Part shown: positions 22,770 through 35,265 of the stretch, piece after piece
How positions within the stretch are numbered: the first letter of the stretch is position 1
How the letters are laid out: each line of letters opens with the position of its first letter
Assembly (NCBI GenBank): GCA_933228675.1
Contig: OW121740.1
Span: 155,049,273 to 155,113,272, forward strand
Length of the DNA stretch: 64,000 bases
Direction of reading: 5' to 3'
Origin: Stomorhina lunata
Lineage: Eukaryota; Arthropoda; Insecta; Diptera; Rhiniidae
The notes under the pieces: generated by a model
What the model was told of the DNA's origin: nothing
Database searches by the model: none
Seen by the model: only the letters and a program-made list of their open reading frames with translations
Position numbers and translations under genes: made by a program

Positions 22770-25700
22770 TAAAAATAGAAAACTTTTGAAAAAATTTTCT
22801 TTAAAAATAGGAATTTTTTGAAAAATAGGAATTTTTTTTTTATAAAAATAATAAATTTTTGATAAATTTCCTATAAAAACATGAAATTTTTGAAAAATTT
22901 CTTATCAAAATGGGAAATTTATAAAAAATTTTCGATAAAAATAGCAATTTTTTGAAAAATTTCCTATAAAAAGAGAACATTTTTCAAAAATATCCTATAA
23001 AAAAAGGATATTTTTGAAAATTTTCTTATAAAAAAGGAAATTTTTGAAAAATTGCTTATAAAAAAAGGAAACTTTTGAAAAATTTCCTATAAAAAAGGAA
23101 ATTTTTGAAAAATTTCCTGTAAAAAAAGGAAATTTATGAAAAATTTCCATAATAAAAGGAAATTTTTGAAAAATTTCCTATTTTTATATAGGAAATTTTT
23201 GAAAAAATTCCTATAAAAAAAGGAAATTTTTGAAAAATTTCCTATAAAAAAAGAAAATTTTTGAAAAATTTCCTATAAAAAAAGGAAACTTTTGAAAAAT
23301 TTCCTATAAAAAAGGAAATTTTTGAAAAATTTCCTATAAAAAAAGGAAATTTATGAAAAATTTCCATAATAAAAGGAAATTTTTGAAAAATTTCCTATTT
23401 TTATATAGGAAATTTTTGAAAAAATTCCTATAAAAATAGGAAATTTTTGAAAAATTTCCTATAAAAAAGGAAATTTTTGAAAAATTGCTTATAAAAACAG
23501 GAAATTTTTAAAAAATTTCCTTAGAAAAAAAAATTTTTTTGAAAAATTTCCTGTAAAAAAAGGAAATTTTTGAAAAATTTCCTATAAAAAAGGAAATTTT
23601 TAAAAAATTTCCTATAATAAAAAGCCATTTTTTAAAAAACTTCCTACAAAAAAAGGAAATTTTTGAAAAATTTCCTATTTTTAAATAGGAAATTAAAAAA
23701 AAAAAATTCCTATAAAAATAGGAAATTTTTGAAAAATTTCCTATAAAAACATGAAATTTTTGAAAAATTTCCTATAAAAACATGAAATTTTTAAAAAAAT
23801 TCCTATAGAAACATGAAATTTTTGAAAAATTTCCTATAAAAACATGAAATGTTCAAAAATTTCCTATAAAAATAGCAATTTTTTGAGAAATTTCCTATCA
23901 AAATAGGAAATTTTTGAGAAATTTCTTATCAAAATAGAAAATTAAAAAAAAAAAAATCTTATTTTTATAAAAAAAATTTACAAAAATTTCCTACTTTTTC
24001 AGATTTTTTTTTTTAATTTCCTAATATTAAAGAATTTTTTAAAAAATTTTCTATTTTTAAAGAAAATTTTTCAAAAACTTTCTATTTTTAAAGAAATTTT
24101 TCTAAAACTTCCTACTTTTAAAGGAATTTTTTCAAAATTTCCTATAATAAAAGCAACTTTTTTTTAAAAATTTCCAATTTTTAAAGGAATTTTTTCAAAA
24201 ATTTACTTTTTTTAAAGGAACGTTTTTAAAAACTTCTTGTTTTTGAAGGACTTTTTTCAAAAATATCCTAATTTTAAAGGAAAGTTTTTAAAAATTTCAC
24301 AATTTTGTAGGAAAATTTTAAATATTTTTTTATTTTTATAGGAAATATTTGAAAAGTTTCTTAATTCTATAGAAAATTTTTCAAACATTTTTTATTTTTA
24401 TAAGAAGTGTTTCAAAAAATTTCTTATTTCTATTGAAAATTCTTCAAAAATTTCTTATATTTATAAGAAATTTAAAAAAAAAATTCTTATTTCCTTAGGA
24501 AGTTTTTAAAAAAGTTGTTCTTTTTATAGGAAAATTTTCAAAAATAAGTCATTTTTATAGAAAATTTTTCAAAGATTTCTTATTTTTATGGGAAATTTTT
24601 CAAAAAATTTTATTGCTACAGAAGATTTTTTATAAATTTCTTATTTTTATTGAAAATTTTTCAAAAATTTCCGATTTTTATAGGAAATGTTTCAAAAATT
24701 TCTGATTTTTATAGGAATTTTTTCAAAAATTTACAAAAATTTTTAATTTTTTTTTCTTATAATTATAGGAAATTAAAAAAAAATCTTTTTTTTTTTAGGA
24801 AATTTTTGAAAAATTTCTTATTTTTATAGAAAATTTTTCAAAAATTTTATATTTTCATTGGAAATTTTTCAAAAATTTCTTATTTTTATAGGAAATTTTT
24901 TTAATTTTTATAAGAAATTTTTCTGATATTTCTTATTTTTACAGGAAATTTTCCAAAATTTCTTATTCTTAGGAAGTTTTTTAAAAAAAAAAAATTATAG
25001 AAAATCTTTCTAAATTTTTTTATTTTTATAGCAAATTTTTTAAAAACATGAAATTTTTCAAAAATTTTATATTCTTGTAAAAAGTTTTCTAAAAATTTCT
25101 TAATTTTATAGGAATTTTTTCAAAAATTTCTTATCTTTATAGAAAGTTTCTCAAAAGTTTCTTATTTTTATAGGAAATTTTTCAAAAATTTCTTATTTTT
25201 ACAGAAAATTCTTCAATATATTCTTATTTTTATAGCAATTTTTAGAAAGTTTACAAAAAATTATAGGAAATTTTTAGAAAATTTTCTTATTTTAAATGAA
25301 CATTTTTCAAAAATTTCTTAATTTTTTGGGAAAAATATCAAAGTCTTCTTATTTTTATGGGAAATTTTTCAAAATTTCTTATTTTTATAGGAAATTTTTT
25401 AAAAATTTCATATTTTTATAAAAATTTTCTAAAAATTTCTTATTTTGTATGAAATTTTTCAAAAATTTCCTATCTTTATAGGAAGTTTCTCAAAAGTTTC
25501 TTATTTTTACAGGAAATTTTTCAAAAATTTCTTATTTTTACGGAAAATTCTTCAAAATTTTCTTATTTCTATAGGAATTTTTAAAAAGTTTCTTATTTTC
25601 GTAGGAAATTGAAAAAAAAATTTTTTAAAATTTCTTATTTTTATAGAAAATTTTTCAAAAATGTCTTTTTTTTATAAACAGTTTATTAAAAATTTCTTAC

Positions 25701-26000
25701 TTTCATAGAAATTCTTTCAAAAATTTCCTATTTTTATAGGAATTTTTTAAAAAATTTCCAATTTTTATCAGAAATTTTTCAAAAATTTCCTATTTTTATC
25801 GGAAATTTTTCAAAAATTTCCTATTTTTATAGGAATTTTTTAAAAATTATCTATTTTTTAGAAAATGTTTCAAAAATTTCCTATTTTTAAAGGATATTTT
25901 TCAAAAAATTCTCATTTTATTTCTTTTTTTTTAAACGATATTTTTCAAAAATTCCTTTGTTAATAGGATATTTTTCATAAAAGTCTTATTTGCAAATTTT
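22770..26000. repeat. AT satellite array 3, ~28-30-bp unit, strand switch near 23.97 kb
   Basis: From 22.77 to ~23.94 kb units read GGAAATTTTTGAAAAATTTC plus CTATAAAAA. From ~24.0 to 26.0 kb they read TTATTTTTATAGG plus AAATTTTTCAAAAATTTC, the reverse complement of the first form. A short higher-order duplication with a 217-base offset is visible around 23177 and 23394 (both carry CCTATTTTTATATAGG). The second half is more diverged than the first. Confidence 0.9.
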
Positions 26001-27349
26001 TCTGAAATACAAATTTCCCATTGTGCACTGTTCTTTCTTCCCCCATCTTCCACTTACTTTCATCTTCTTTTTATTCCACGTTTTGAACAGCTTCCGTAAA
26101 GGGGTATCATAAAATTAGAGCAAATATGGGTGGCAAAGTAATGAATGCATTCAACTGCAACTTTTCTTCATTTCAACTGTTAACTTTATTTTTCTGTAAA
26201 TACATATTCTCGTGTCTTTCCCAACCGCATCAATTTATTTATCACTCAAAATAAGTGTGAGTGTATTAGAGGAATTGAGTGTTTGTTGGTTTGTTTGTTG
26301 TTGTCGTTAAGTGCGTGTGTGTTCTATTTACTCATAAACTCATAAATAGGAAAATATTTGTGTAAACCGACATTTACTGGCAAGAGATAAGGAAAATTGT
26401 CGTTGTTTCTTAAAGCAGCTTGAGGCAAATAGTTTAGAAATAGTGGAACTAAAAGGTATCAAAGGGAAAAGAAGTAATTCTAATTTGACTAAAGAAAATG
26501 CTTGTATTATAAACTACTGAAATTAGTTTTTTGAAGATATTTGAAGGTATTTCTTTTTTTTTATGCGAATTTATTAAATTGTCATTTATTTAGTGTTTCA
26601 AGTTATATTTGACGTTTTTTTTTTAACAAAACCAAATAAATTATTTTACAATATTTATATACCTTTGTCAAAAATACTGTCAGATTTTCCTTGTTGTATT
26701 TCCACTCCTGTGTTATCTTGTAAATCTGAAGTGGCAAGCAATTAATCCACCGCATTATTAACACTTCTGATGTCACCGCAGATTAATGGACACCAAAATA
26801 ACATAAATACGAATATGTAGACAGACACTTGCAATAAAAACAAATAAATAAATTCAGGGAAAATCTTTTATATATACTCTGATATACTATATATATATAT
26901 AAATATTTTGTAATTATCAACCGAAAAGATTAAATGGGATGATGCAATTACAACTGAACTGAATTACACACATAAGAACACACAATCTGCAATCAATTGA
27001 AAATTTGTGGCTTAAAACCAAGAGAGTCAAGAGTATGTGAAAGTGTGTGTCTGTGTGTTTGTATGAAAAATGTAAGAATTTTGTTAAATTGATTTTGTAG
27101 TTGTATACAAAATACTCTGACAACACACACTCTTGGTAGATACAATTGCAATACAATTGCCCTGTAGTACATGAATATTGTTGTGGTATTTATTTAAAAT
27201 CTTGTGACTACAATCACTGATTATCATCTTTTTACAACAAATTAAATAAATATACATGTATACGATACAAATGTATGTATTGGAAGGATGTATTTGTATA
27301 TGATGGCCTTACGCTTATGACTTGCTTGTATGCGTTAACAGTTTGATTC
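26001..27349. other. Unique intron-like sequence
   Basis: Non-repetitive, with short TGTG tracts and a TA-rich patch near 26885-26905. The 79-codon minus-strand frame at 26917-27156 has no recognisable domain. Confidence 0.5.
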
Positions 27350-27844
27350 ATGGAGTTTTTGCATGAATATGATTTAAATTCTGTCGAAGAACATGCCCAG
27401 TGGGTAAGTTTTTATAATTCCCATACAAGTTGTACATCACAGCGGTAAGCAAATGACATAAAGTCAATTCAACAAATAACTTTAGATTACATCTCGACAA
27501 AAGGCAAGAATATAATTTGCAAATGTTCTCGTTATAAAGCTTTAAAATGACGTAATCTAAAAAAGAATCTTCAGATCAAACAAAAATCATATTGGAGCTG
27601 GTTTCTAGATAGACAAACATTCGGTAAATTTGATTTTACTATTCAAAATCCTATTTGTCAAGGATATATTAGGCCTGTACTGACCCAGCAACCGGGCGAC
27701 GGTCTGTATGCCAACACTAAGGAATATATTCATAAGATACCAACCGATATGTTAAACAGAGAATGCAAACATTTGTCCCAGCGTATGAACTGTTTAAGCC
27801 CTAGTCTCGGTCAACATATACATGAAATCATATTTAAAAATTAA
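27350..27844 (+). pseudogene. Decayed 164-codon reading frame, unidentified
   Basis: One frame reads from ATG at 27350 to TAA at 27842-27844 with protein-like composition throughout, unlike the surrounding AT-rich DNA. It is broken by in-frame TAA at 27446 (codon 33) and TGA at 27548 (codon 67). It starts MEFLHEYDLNSVEEHAQW. The downstream part includes YWSWFLDRQTFGKFDF, CQGYIRPVLTQQPGDGLY and a Cys/His-containing stretch (RECKHLSQRMNCLSPSLGQH). The last 97 codons are open and locally richer in G and C. A stop lies two codons upstream of the ATG. There are no poly-A tail or flanking repeats to show a retrocopy. GTGGGTAAGT near 27400 resembles a splice donor, but the frame continues through it. 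I do not recognise the family. It could be a host-gene retrocopy, a transposon ORF, or two exons of a real gene. Confidence 0.5.
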
Positions 27845-27955
27845 AATATATATGAAAGTCTGTTTATGAAATAAAAATTTCATACCTCTATAAATTTTAA
27901 AAAGTTCCGAATTTCCTTTCATAAAATAACATAATCACAAATCGCATTAAAAAAA
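27845..27955. other. Short spacer before satellite array 4
   Basis: AT-rich sequence directly after the decayed frame. Nothing recognisable. Confidence 0.3.
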
Positions 27956-30595
27956 TCTTAGGGAACAATTTTGTAACAAAAATTTTTCTACAAAAATTTT
28001 ATAAGAAAATTTTTCCATAAAACTTTTATAAAGAACATTTTTCTTTAAATATTTTATAACGAAAATTCTTCTATAAAAAATTTGTTAACGAAAATTTTTC
28101 ATAAAAATTTTATAATCAAAATTTTAAAACAAAAATTTTTCTATAAAAATCTTATAATTAAAATTTTTCTATGAAAATTTAATAATGAAAATTTTTCTAT
28201 AAAAATTTTTAAACGAAAATTTTTCTACAAAAATTTTATAACGAAAATTGTTCTATAAAAATAATATGGAAACAATTCTATACAAATTTTATAACAAAAA
28301 AATTCTATACAAATTTTTTAACCAAAATTTTTCTATAAAAATTTCATAACGAAAATATTTCTATAAAAATTTTATAACAAAAATTTTTGAATCAACAATT
28401 TATAACATACATTTTTCTATAAAAGTTTTATAACAAAAATTTTTTAATCAAAATTTTATAACGAAAATTTTTCTATTAACATTTTATAAAGAAAATTTTG
28501 TCTATTAAAATTTTATAACAAAAATTCTTTTTTTAAATTTTATAACGAAAATTTTTCTATAAAAATTTAATAACGAAAATTTTTCTTTAAATTTTCCATA
28601 AAAATTTTAAAACCAAAATTTTTCCCAAAAAATTTTTTAATAAACATTTTTCTATAAAAATTTTATAACAAAAATTTTTCTATAAAAATTTTTTATTACG
28701 AAATTTTTTCTATAAACATTTTATAATGAAAATTTTTCTATAAAAATTTTATAAGGAAAATTTTACTATTAAAATTTTATAACGAAAATTTTTCTATAAC
28801 CATTTTATAAAGAAAATTTGTCTATTAAAATTTTATAACAAAAATTTTTCTATAATAAATTTTAAAACGAAAATTTTTCTATAAAAATTTTTTAACAAAA
28901 ATTATTCTATAAAAAATTTTATAACGAAAATTTTTCTTTCAAAATTTTATAACGAAAATTTTACGATACAAACTTTATAACAAAATTTTTTCTATAAAAA
29001 AATTTATAACGAAAATTTTTCTTTCAAAATTTTATAACGAACATTTTTCTAAAACATTTTTTACCAAAAATTTTACTAAAAAAAATTTTATATCAAAAGT
29101 TTTTCTATAAAAATTTTATAACAAAAAATTTTCTATACAAATTTTATCACAAAAATTTTTTTATTAAAATTTTTCTATAAAAATTTAATAAGGAAAATTT
29201 TTCTATAAAAATTTTATAACAAAAATTTTTCTGTACAAAATTTTATAAAGAAAATTTTTCTATCAAAATTTCATAATGAAAATTTTTCTATTAAAATTTT
29301 ATAACGAAAATTTTTCTTTAAAAATTTTATAATAAAAATTTTTCTATCAAAATTTTTTAACGAAAAATTTTCTATAAAAATTGTATGACGAAAATTTGTT
29401 TAAAACTTTTATAACGAAAACTTTTCTATAAAAATTTTATAACAAACATTTTTGAATAAAAATTTTATAACAAAAAATTTTTCTATCAAAATTTTATAAC
29501 AGAAAATTTTCTATAAAAATTTTATCACGAAAATTCTTCTATAAAAATTTTAAAATGAAAATTTTTCAAAGGTTTATCAAAATTTGGGACATCAAACATT
29601 TAATTAAAAAGTTTTACTGTAGTGTATTTAATTTTTCTATTCAAATTTTATAACAAATATTTTTCTTTAAAAATTGTATCACGAAAATTTTTCTATAAAA
29701 ATTTTACAACGAAAATTGTTCTATAAAAAATTTATAACGAAAATTTTTCTATAAAAATTTTATAACGAAAAATTTTCTATGAAAATTTTATAACGAAAAA
29801 TTTTCTATGAAAATTCTATAACGAAAATTTTTTTATAAAAATTTTAAAACAAATTTTTTTTTTATAAAATTTATAAAAGAAATTTTTTTTATTAAAAATT
29901 ATAAAAAAAATTTTCTATAACATAAATTTTATAACAACAATTTTTTCATCAAAATTTTATTACGAAAGTTTTTCTATAAAAATTGTATAACGAAAATTTT
30001 TCTATAAAAATTTTATAATGAAAATTTTTCTAGAAAAATTTTAAAACAAAAATTTTTCTATTAATTTTATAACGAAAAATTTTCTTTGCAAATTTTATAG
30101 CTAAAATTTTTCTATTAAAATTTATAATTAAAATTTTTCTATAAAAATTTTGCTATAAATATTTGATAACGAAAATTTTTCTAACAAAATTTTAAAACGA
30201 AAATTTTTCTAACAAAATTTTAAAACGAAAATTTTTCTATCAAAATTTTAAAATGAAAATTTTTCTATAAAAATTTTATAACGAAAATTTTTCTATAAAA
30301 ATTTTATAATTAAAATTTTTCTATAAAAATTTTATAACTAAAATTTTCGTTATAAAAATTTTATAACGAATATTTTTCCATAAAAATCTTATAACAAAAA
30401 TTTTTTTATAAAAATTGTATAACAAAAAATTTTCTATACAAATTTAATAACGAAAATTTTTCTGTAAAAATTTTATAGCGATAATTTTTCTATAAAATTT
30501 TTATAACCAAATACTTTTTCATAAAAATTTTATTACGATAATTTTATAAAAGACATTTCTCCTTAAAAACTATATAACGAAATTTTTTAAATATC
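27956..30595. repeat. AT satellite array 4, 28-bp unit
   Basis: Imperfect tandem units of AAAATTTTTCTATAAAAATTTTATAACG and variants (ACAAAA, AATGAA). Around 29575-29630 the array is interrupted by ~55 bases of unrelated sequence including TTTGGGACATCAAACATTTA. Many units are diverged; no large inversion was noticed. Confidence 0.92.
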
Positions 30596-32189
30596 GAAAA
30601 CGGATTTTTCATTGGCTTCAAACTCATGTTTTTATAATGGGAGTTTCGCAAAAAAACATAAAATTAGTTCTGCCCCATTGTGCGCTGTAATGTGATAAAT
30701 ATGCTGATGTATATGTGTTACAGTAAATTCAAGTTACTCATACGTCCAGGTTGTCGCCAAAAATGTATTTGGTTGGCATTTCACAAGTACGAAAATAAGC
30801 AAAAACAATAAATTTTAGTGCGTACAAATGACCCAAATCTAAAATGATTCAGTACATAAATAATCCCCAGAAAAGTCAATAGCCAATGATATTATTCTTT
30901 CTTAAAGACAGGACAATTTTGTCTGCAGATTATTCATAAATTATTAAGTGTAGGTTGACATATGGCCTTGACTGTAGACATTCAAGTAAAGAACCAAAGC
31001 CATGTTGATATTTTATTTGATGAATGTAAGTAAATTTGTAAATTTATGATCGAAATATATGTATCTCTACTCCACTAGTATATAGGTGTGTATGTCTAGA
31101 TATGTCAGTGGAAATTTGTATGCGTAGGTTGCATGTAGATGTTGCACATGTTTTGCATCATGTCGATAAACTTAAGACCATGACAGTGAATCTTTCTACA
31201 ATAATTTTTGTTTGTATTAAATCTATCGTTGTTTTGTTGTTGCTGTTGCAGCTACAATTTTCATTCCACTGAGTGCGTGCATTTGTCTTGTAAGTGTGTT
31301 GCATGATTATTTGGTGCATGATAAGTTGTATTTGTACTATAAGTGTGTATGTTTATGTATGTGTCTGTTTGCTTTGGTGTATTGTCTGTACAAAATAACA
31401 ATTGGTTTTAAGTAAAGTTTTACATTTAAATGTGTTGCAAATAAAAATACATGTGGGTGCAACGATACTCATACATATGTATATATGTATATGAAAGTAT
31501 CTGTAAACGCTTGCCTTAACTGTGTGTCACTGTGGGTGTTTGTGTTATTTTTATCTGATTGCGGTTATTTGAATTGCATTGGGTTGTTTTCTTCCTTTAG
31601 CTTTTATTTTTATAGAAATTTACGTTACGGTTTTCTTCTTGTTTTACAGTTCTTGTAAAAGAGTCTTGTTTTATTTTTACAGTCATTCTCATCTTTTATT
31701 TTATTCCATTTCCTTTTTATTTTTTTTTATATCCTGCCAAAGCTTTAAAATATTATTTCTCAGCTGTATAAAAGCTCGAAAGAAGAAAATATTTTCTTTG
31801 AAGAAAGTGCTCGTCTACCTCTAATGAAAGGTTTTTTTTTTTTAATTTGGTGACACTGTTTCATTTGGGAACTGTTGGGCCTTTTAAATTAAATTTGTGT
31901 AAGTTCGTGTTTGTGTTAATGTGCAAGTATGTGCAGTAATATTGCATTCCTTGTTATATTCCCTGGCAGAGTTTTGTAAATTATTTCACACTTTGGGATT
32001 AATTTTCACTTTTTATATCAAAGATATTGTTACGCATAAAAGTTAAATGTGGAATTCATTACGAAATACAGTCAGACGATGGAAGACTGAAAGCTGGTTT
32101 TATTACATTTAAATCAGGCACTAAGAGCCACAACGAAGACAATAACTAAAGGTCACAGTATCGAGAGTTTAAACAAATTTTCCAAATCA
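30596..32189. other. Unique intron-like sequence
   Basis: Contains TGTGTATGT-type simple stretches around 31320-31380 and 31465-31500, and GTTGTTTTGTTGTTGCTGTTG near 31230. The 81-codon frame at 31579-31824 is F/S/L-rich and lacks any domain. No gene is called. Confidence 0.5.
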
Positions 32190-35100
32190 ATTTTTTTCTA
32201 AAAAAATTTGGTAACTAAAATTTTTATATAAAAAATTTTAACGAAAATTTTTCTTTTAAAATCTTATAACGAAAATTTTTCTATAAAAATGATACAATGA
32301 AAAATGTTCTTTAAAAATGTTCTTAAAAAATTTGTTCTATAAAATTTTTTTATGAAAATTTTTCTATAAAAACTATTTACAAAAATTTTTCTATAAAAAT
32401 TTTTTAACAAAAAGTTTTCTATCAAAATTTGATAACCAAAATTTTTTATAAAAATTTGATAACTAAAATTTTTCTATAAAAATTTTACCACGAAAATTTT
32501 TCTATAAAAATTTTATATAAAAATTTTATAACGAAATTTTTCTATAAAAATTTCATAGTGAAAATTTTTATATAAAAATTAAAAATTACATTTTTTCTAT
32601 AAAAATTTTTAAGTGAAATTTGTTCTAAAAAAATTTTAAACTGAAAGTTTTTCTAAAAAAATTTAAAAGTGAAATTTTTTCTATCAACATTTTATAGTGA
32701 AGATTTTTCTATAAAAATTTGATAGTAAAAATTTTTCAATAAAAATTTGATAGTAAAAATTTTTCTATAAAAATTTGGTAGTGAAAATTTTTCTATTAGA
32801 ATATTATAGTGAACATTTTTCTATACAAATTTGATAATAAAAATTTTATATTGAAAAATTTTCTATTAAAATTTTATAGTGAAAATTTTTCTATAAAAAT
32901 TTTATAATTAAAATTTTTCTATAAAAATTTATAGTGGACATTTTTTCTATAAAAATTTTATAGTAAAAATTTTTCTATAAAAATTTAATAGTGAAAAATT
33001 TTCTATAAAAATTTTATAGTGAAAATTCTTCTATAAAAATTTTATAGTGAGAATTTTTCTATAAAAATTTTTAAGTGAAAAGTTTTCTATAAAAATTTTT
33101 TTCTAAAAATTTTATATTTAAATTTTTCTCTAAAAAATTTAAATTTAAATATAAATTTAAATATAAATTTTTTTTTAAAAATTTTATAACAAAAATTATT
33201 CTCTTAAATTTTATAATGAAGATATTTTTCTAAAAAATTATAACAAAAATGTTTCTTTAAAAATTGTATATAAAAATTTTTTCCGTAGAACAAAAAAGAA
33301 AATTTTTCAATAAAAATTTTTCATAACAATTTTATAGTGAACATTTTTTATAAAATTTTAGAACGAAAATTTTTCTATAAAAATTTGCTAATGAAAATTT
33401 TTCTATAAAAATTTTATAGAAAAAATTTTTCTATAAAAATTGTTTAGCTAAAATTTTAAAACCAAAATTTTTCTATTAAAATTTGAAAACGAAAAATTTT
33501 CTATAAAAGTTTTATACCAAAAATTTTCTATAAAAATTCTATACTTTTTCAATAAAATTTTTCCAAAAAAATTTTATAATAAAAATTTTTCTTTAAAAAT
33601 TTTGTAGTAAAAATTTTTAAGTAAAAAGTTTTCTATAAATTTTTCTTTTAAATTGTATAATTAAATTTGTCTCTAAAAATTTATAACAAAAACTTTTTTA
33701 TAAAAATCTTAGAACTTAAACTTTTCTTTAAAAATTTTATAACAAAAATTTTCCTCTTAAATTTTATATTGAAGATATTTTTCTAAAAAATTTTAACAAA
33801 CATTTTTTTTTTAAATTTTATACAGAAATTTTTTTTTATAAAATTAAAAAAAAAATAAAATATTTTAATAAAAATTTATAAGAATTTTATAGTGAAAAAT
33901 TTTATAGTAAAAATTTTTCTATAAAATTTTAGAACGAAAATTTTTCTGTAAAAATTTGCTAATGAAAATTTTTCTATAAAAAATTTATCGTGAAAATTTT
34001 TCTATAAAAATTTTATAGCGAAAATTTTTCTATCAAAATTTTTAAGTGAAAATTTTTCTATAAAAATTTTATACCGAAAATTTTTATATTAAAATTTTAT
34101 ACCGAAAAATTTTATAGTGAAAATTTTTCTATAAAAATTTTACAGTGAAGATTTTTCTATAAAAATTTTTTAGTAAACATTTTTCTATAAAAATTTTATA
34201 CCGAAAATTTTATACCAAAATTTTTCTATAAAAAATTTAAAGTAAAACTTTTTCTATAAAAATTCTATACCGAAAATTTTTCTACAAAAATTTGATAACA
34301 AACATTTTCGATAATAATTGTATAACGAAAAGTTTTCTAAAAAAATTTTGTAACGAAAATTTTTCTATAAAAATTTTATATCGAAAATTTTTCTATAAAA
34401 AATTTTTAGCTACAATTTTTCTATAAAAATTTTAGAACGAAAATTTTTCTATAAAAATTTTATACCGGAAATTTTTCTATAAAAATTTTATACCGAAAAT
34501 TTTTCTATTAAAATTTGATTCCGATAATCTTTCTATACAAATTTTATAACAAAAATTTTTCTATAAAAATTGTATACGAATATTTTTTTTATAAAAATTT
34601 TATACCGAAAATGTTATACCGAAAATTTTTCTATAAAAATTTTATAACGAAGATTTGTCTATAAAAATTTTATAATGAAAATTTTTGTATAAAAATTTTA
34701 TAGCGAATATTTTTCTATAAAAATTTTATAACGAGAATTTTTCTATAAAAATTTTATAACGAGAATTTTTCTATTAAAATTTCTATACAAATTTTATAAC
34801 AAAAATTTTTCTATAAAAATTGTATACAAAAAAATTTTTTTTTTAAATTTTATACCAAAAATGTTATACCGAAAATTTTTCTATAAAAATTTTATAATGA
34901 AGATTTTTCTATAAAAATTTTGTAATGAAAATTTTTGTATAAAAATTTTATAGCTAATATTTTTCTATAAAAATTTTATAACGAGAATTTTTCCATAAAA
35001 ATTTTATAACGAGAATTTTTCTATAAAAATTTAATACCGAAAATTTTTCTATAAAAATTTTATAATGAAAATTTTTCTATAAAAATTTTGTAATGAAAAT

Positions 35101-35265
35101 TTTTGTATAAAAGTTTTATAGCGAAAATTTTTCTATAAAAATTTTAAAAAGAGAATTTTTCTATAAAAATTTTATAACGAGAATTTTTCTATTAAAATTT
35201 TATAACGAGAATTTTTCTATAGAAATTTTGTGTCGAAAATTGTTCAATTAAAATTTGATATCCAT
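32190..35265. repeat. AT satellite array 5, 28-bp unit
   Basis: Same family as array 4, in the same orientation, but with its own local variants: ATAGTGAAAATTTTTCTATA around 32.6-33.1 kb, ATACCGAAAATTTTTC around 34.0-34.6 kb, and ATAACGAGAATTTTTC around 34.7-35.2 kb. A ~250-base higher-order duplication is visible near 34611 and 34861, both with ATGTTATACCGAAAATTTTT. Confidence 0.92.

Noticed and set aside
27395..27445. A 39-base intron starting at GTAAGT in the decayed frame
   Set aside because: Too short for a normal fly intron, and the reading frame simply continues through it; splicing would place a stop directly after the junction.
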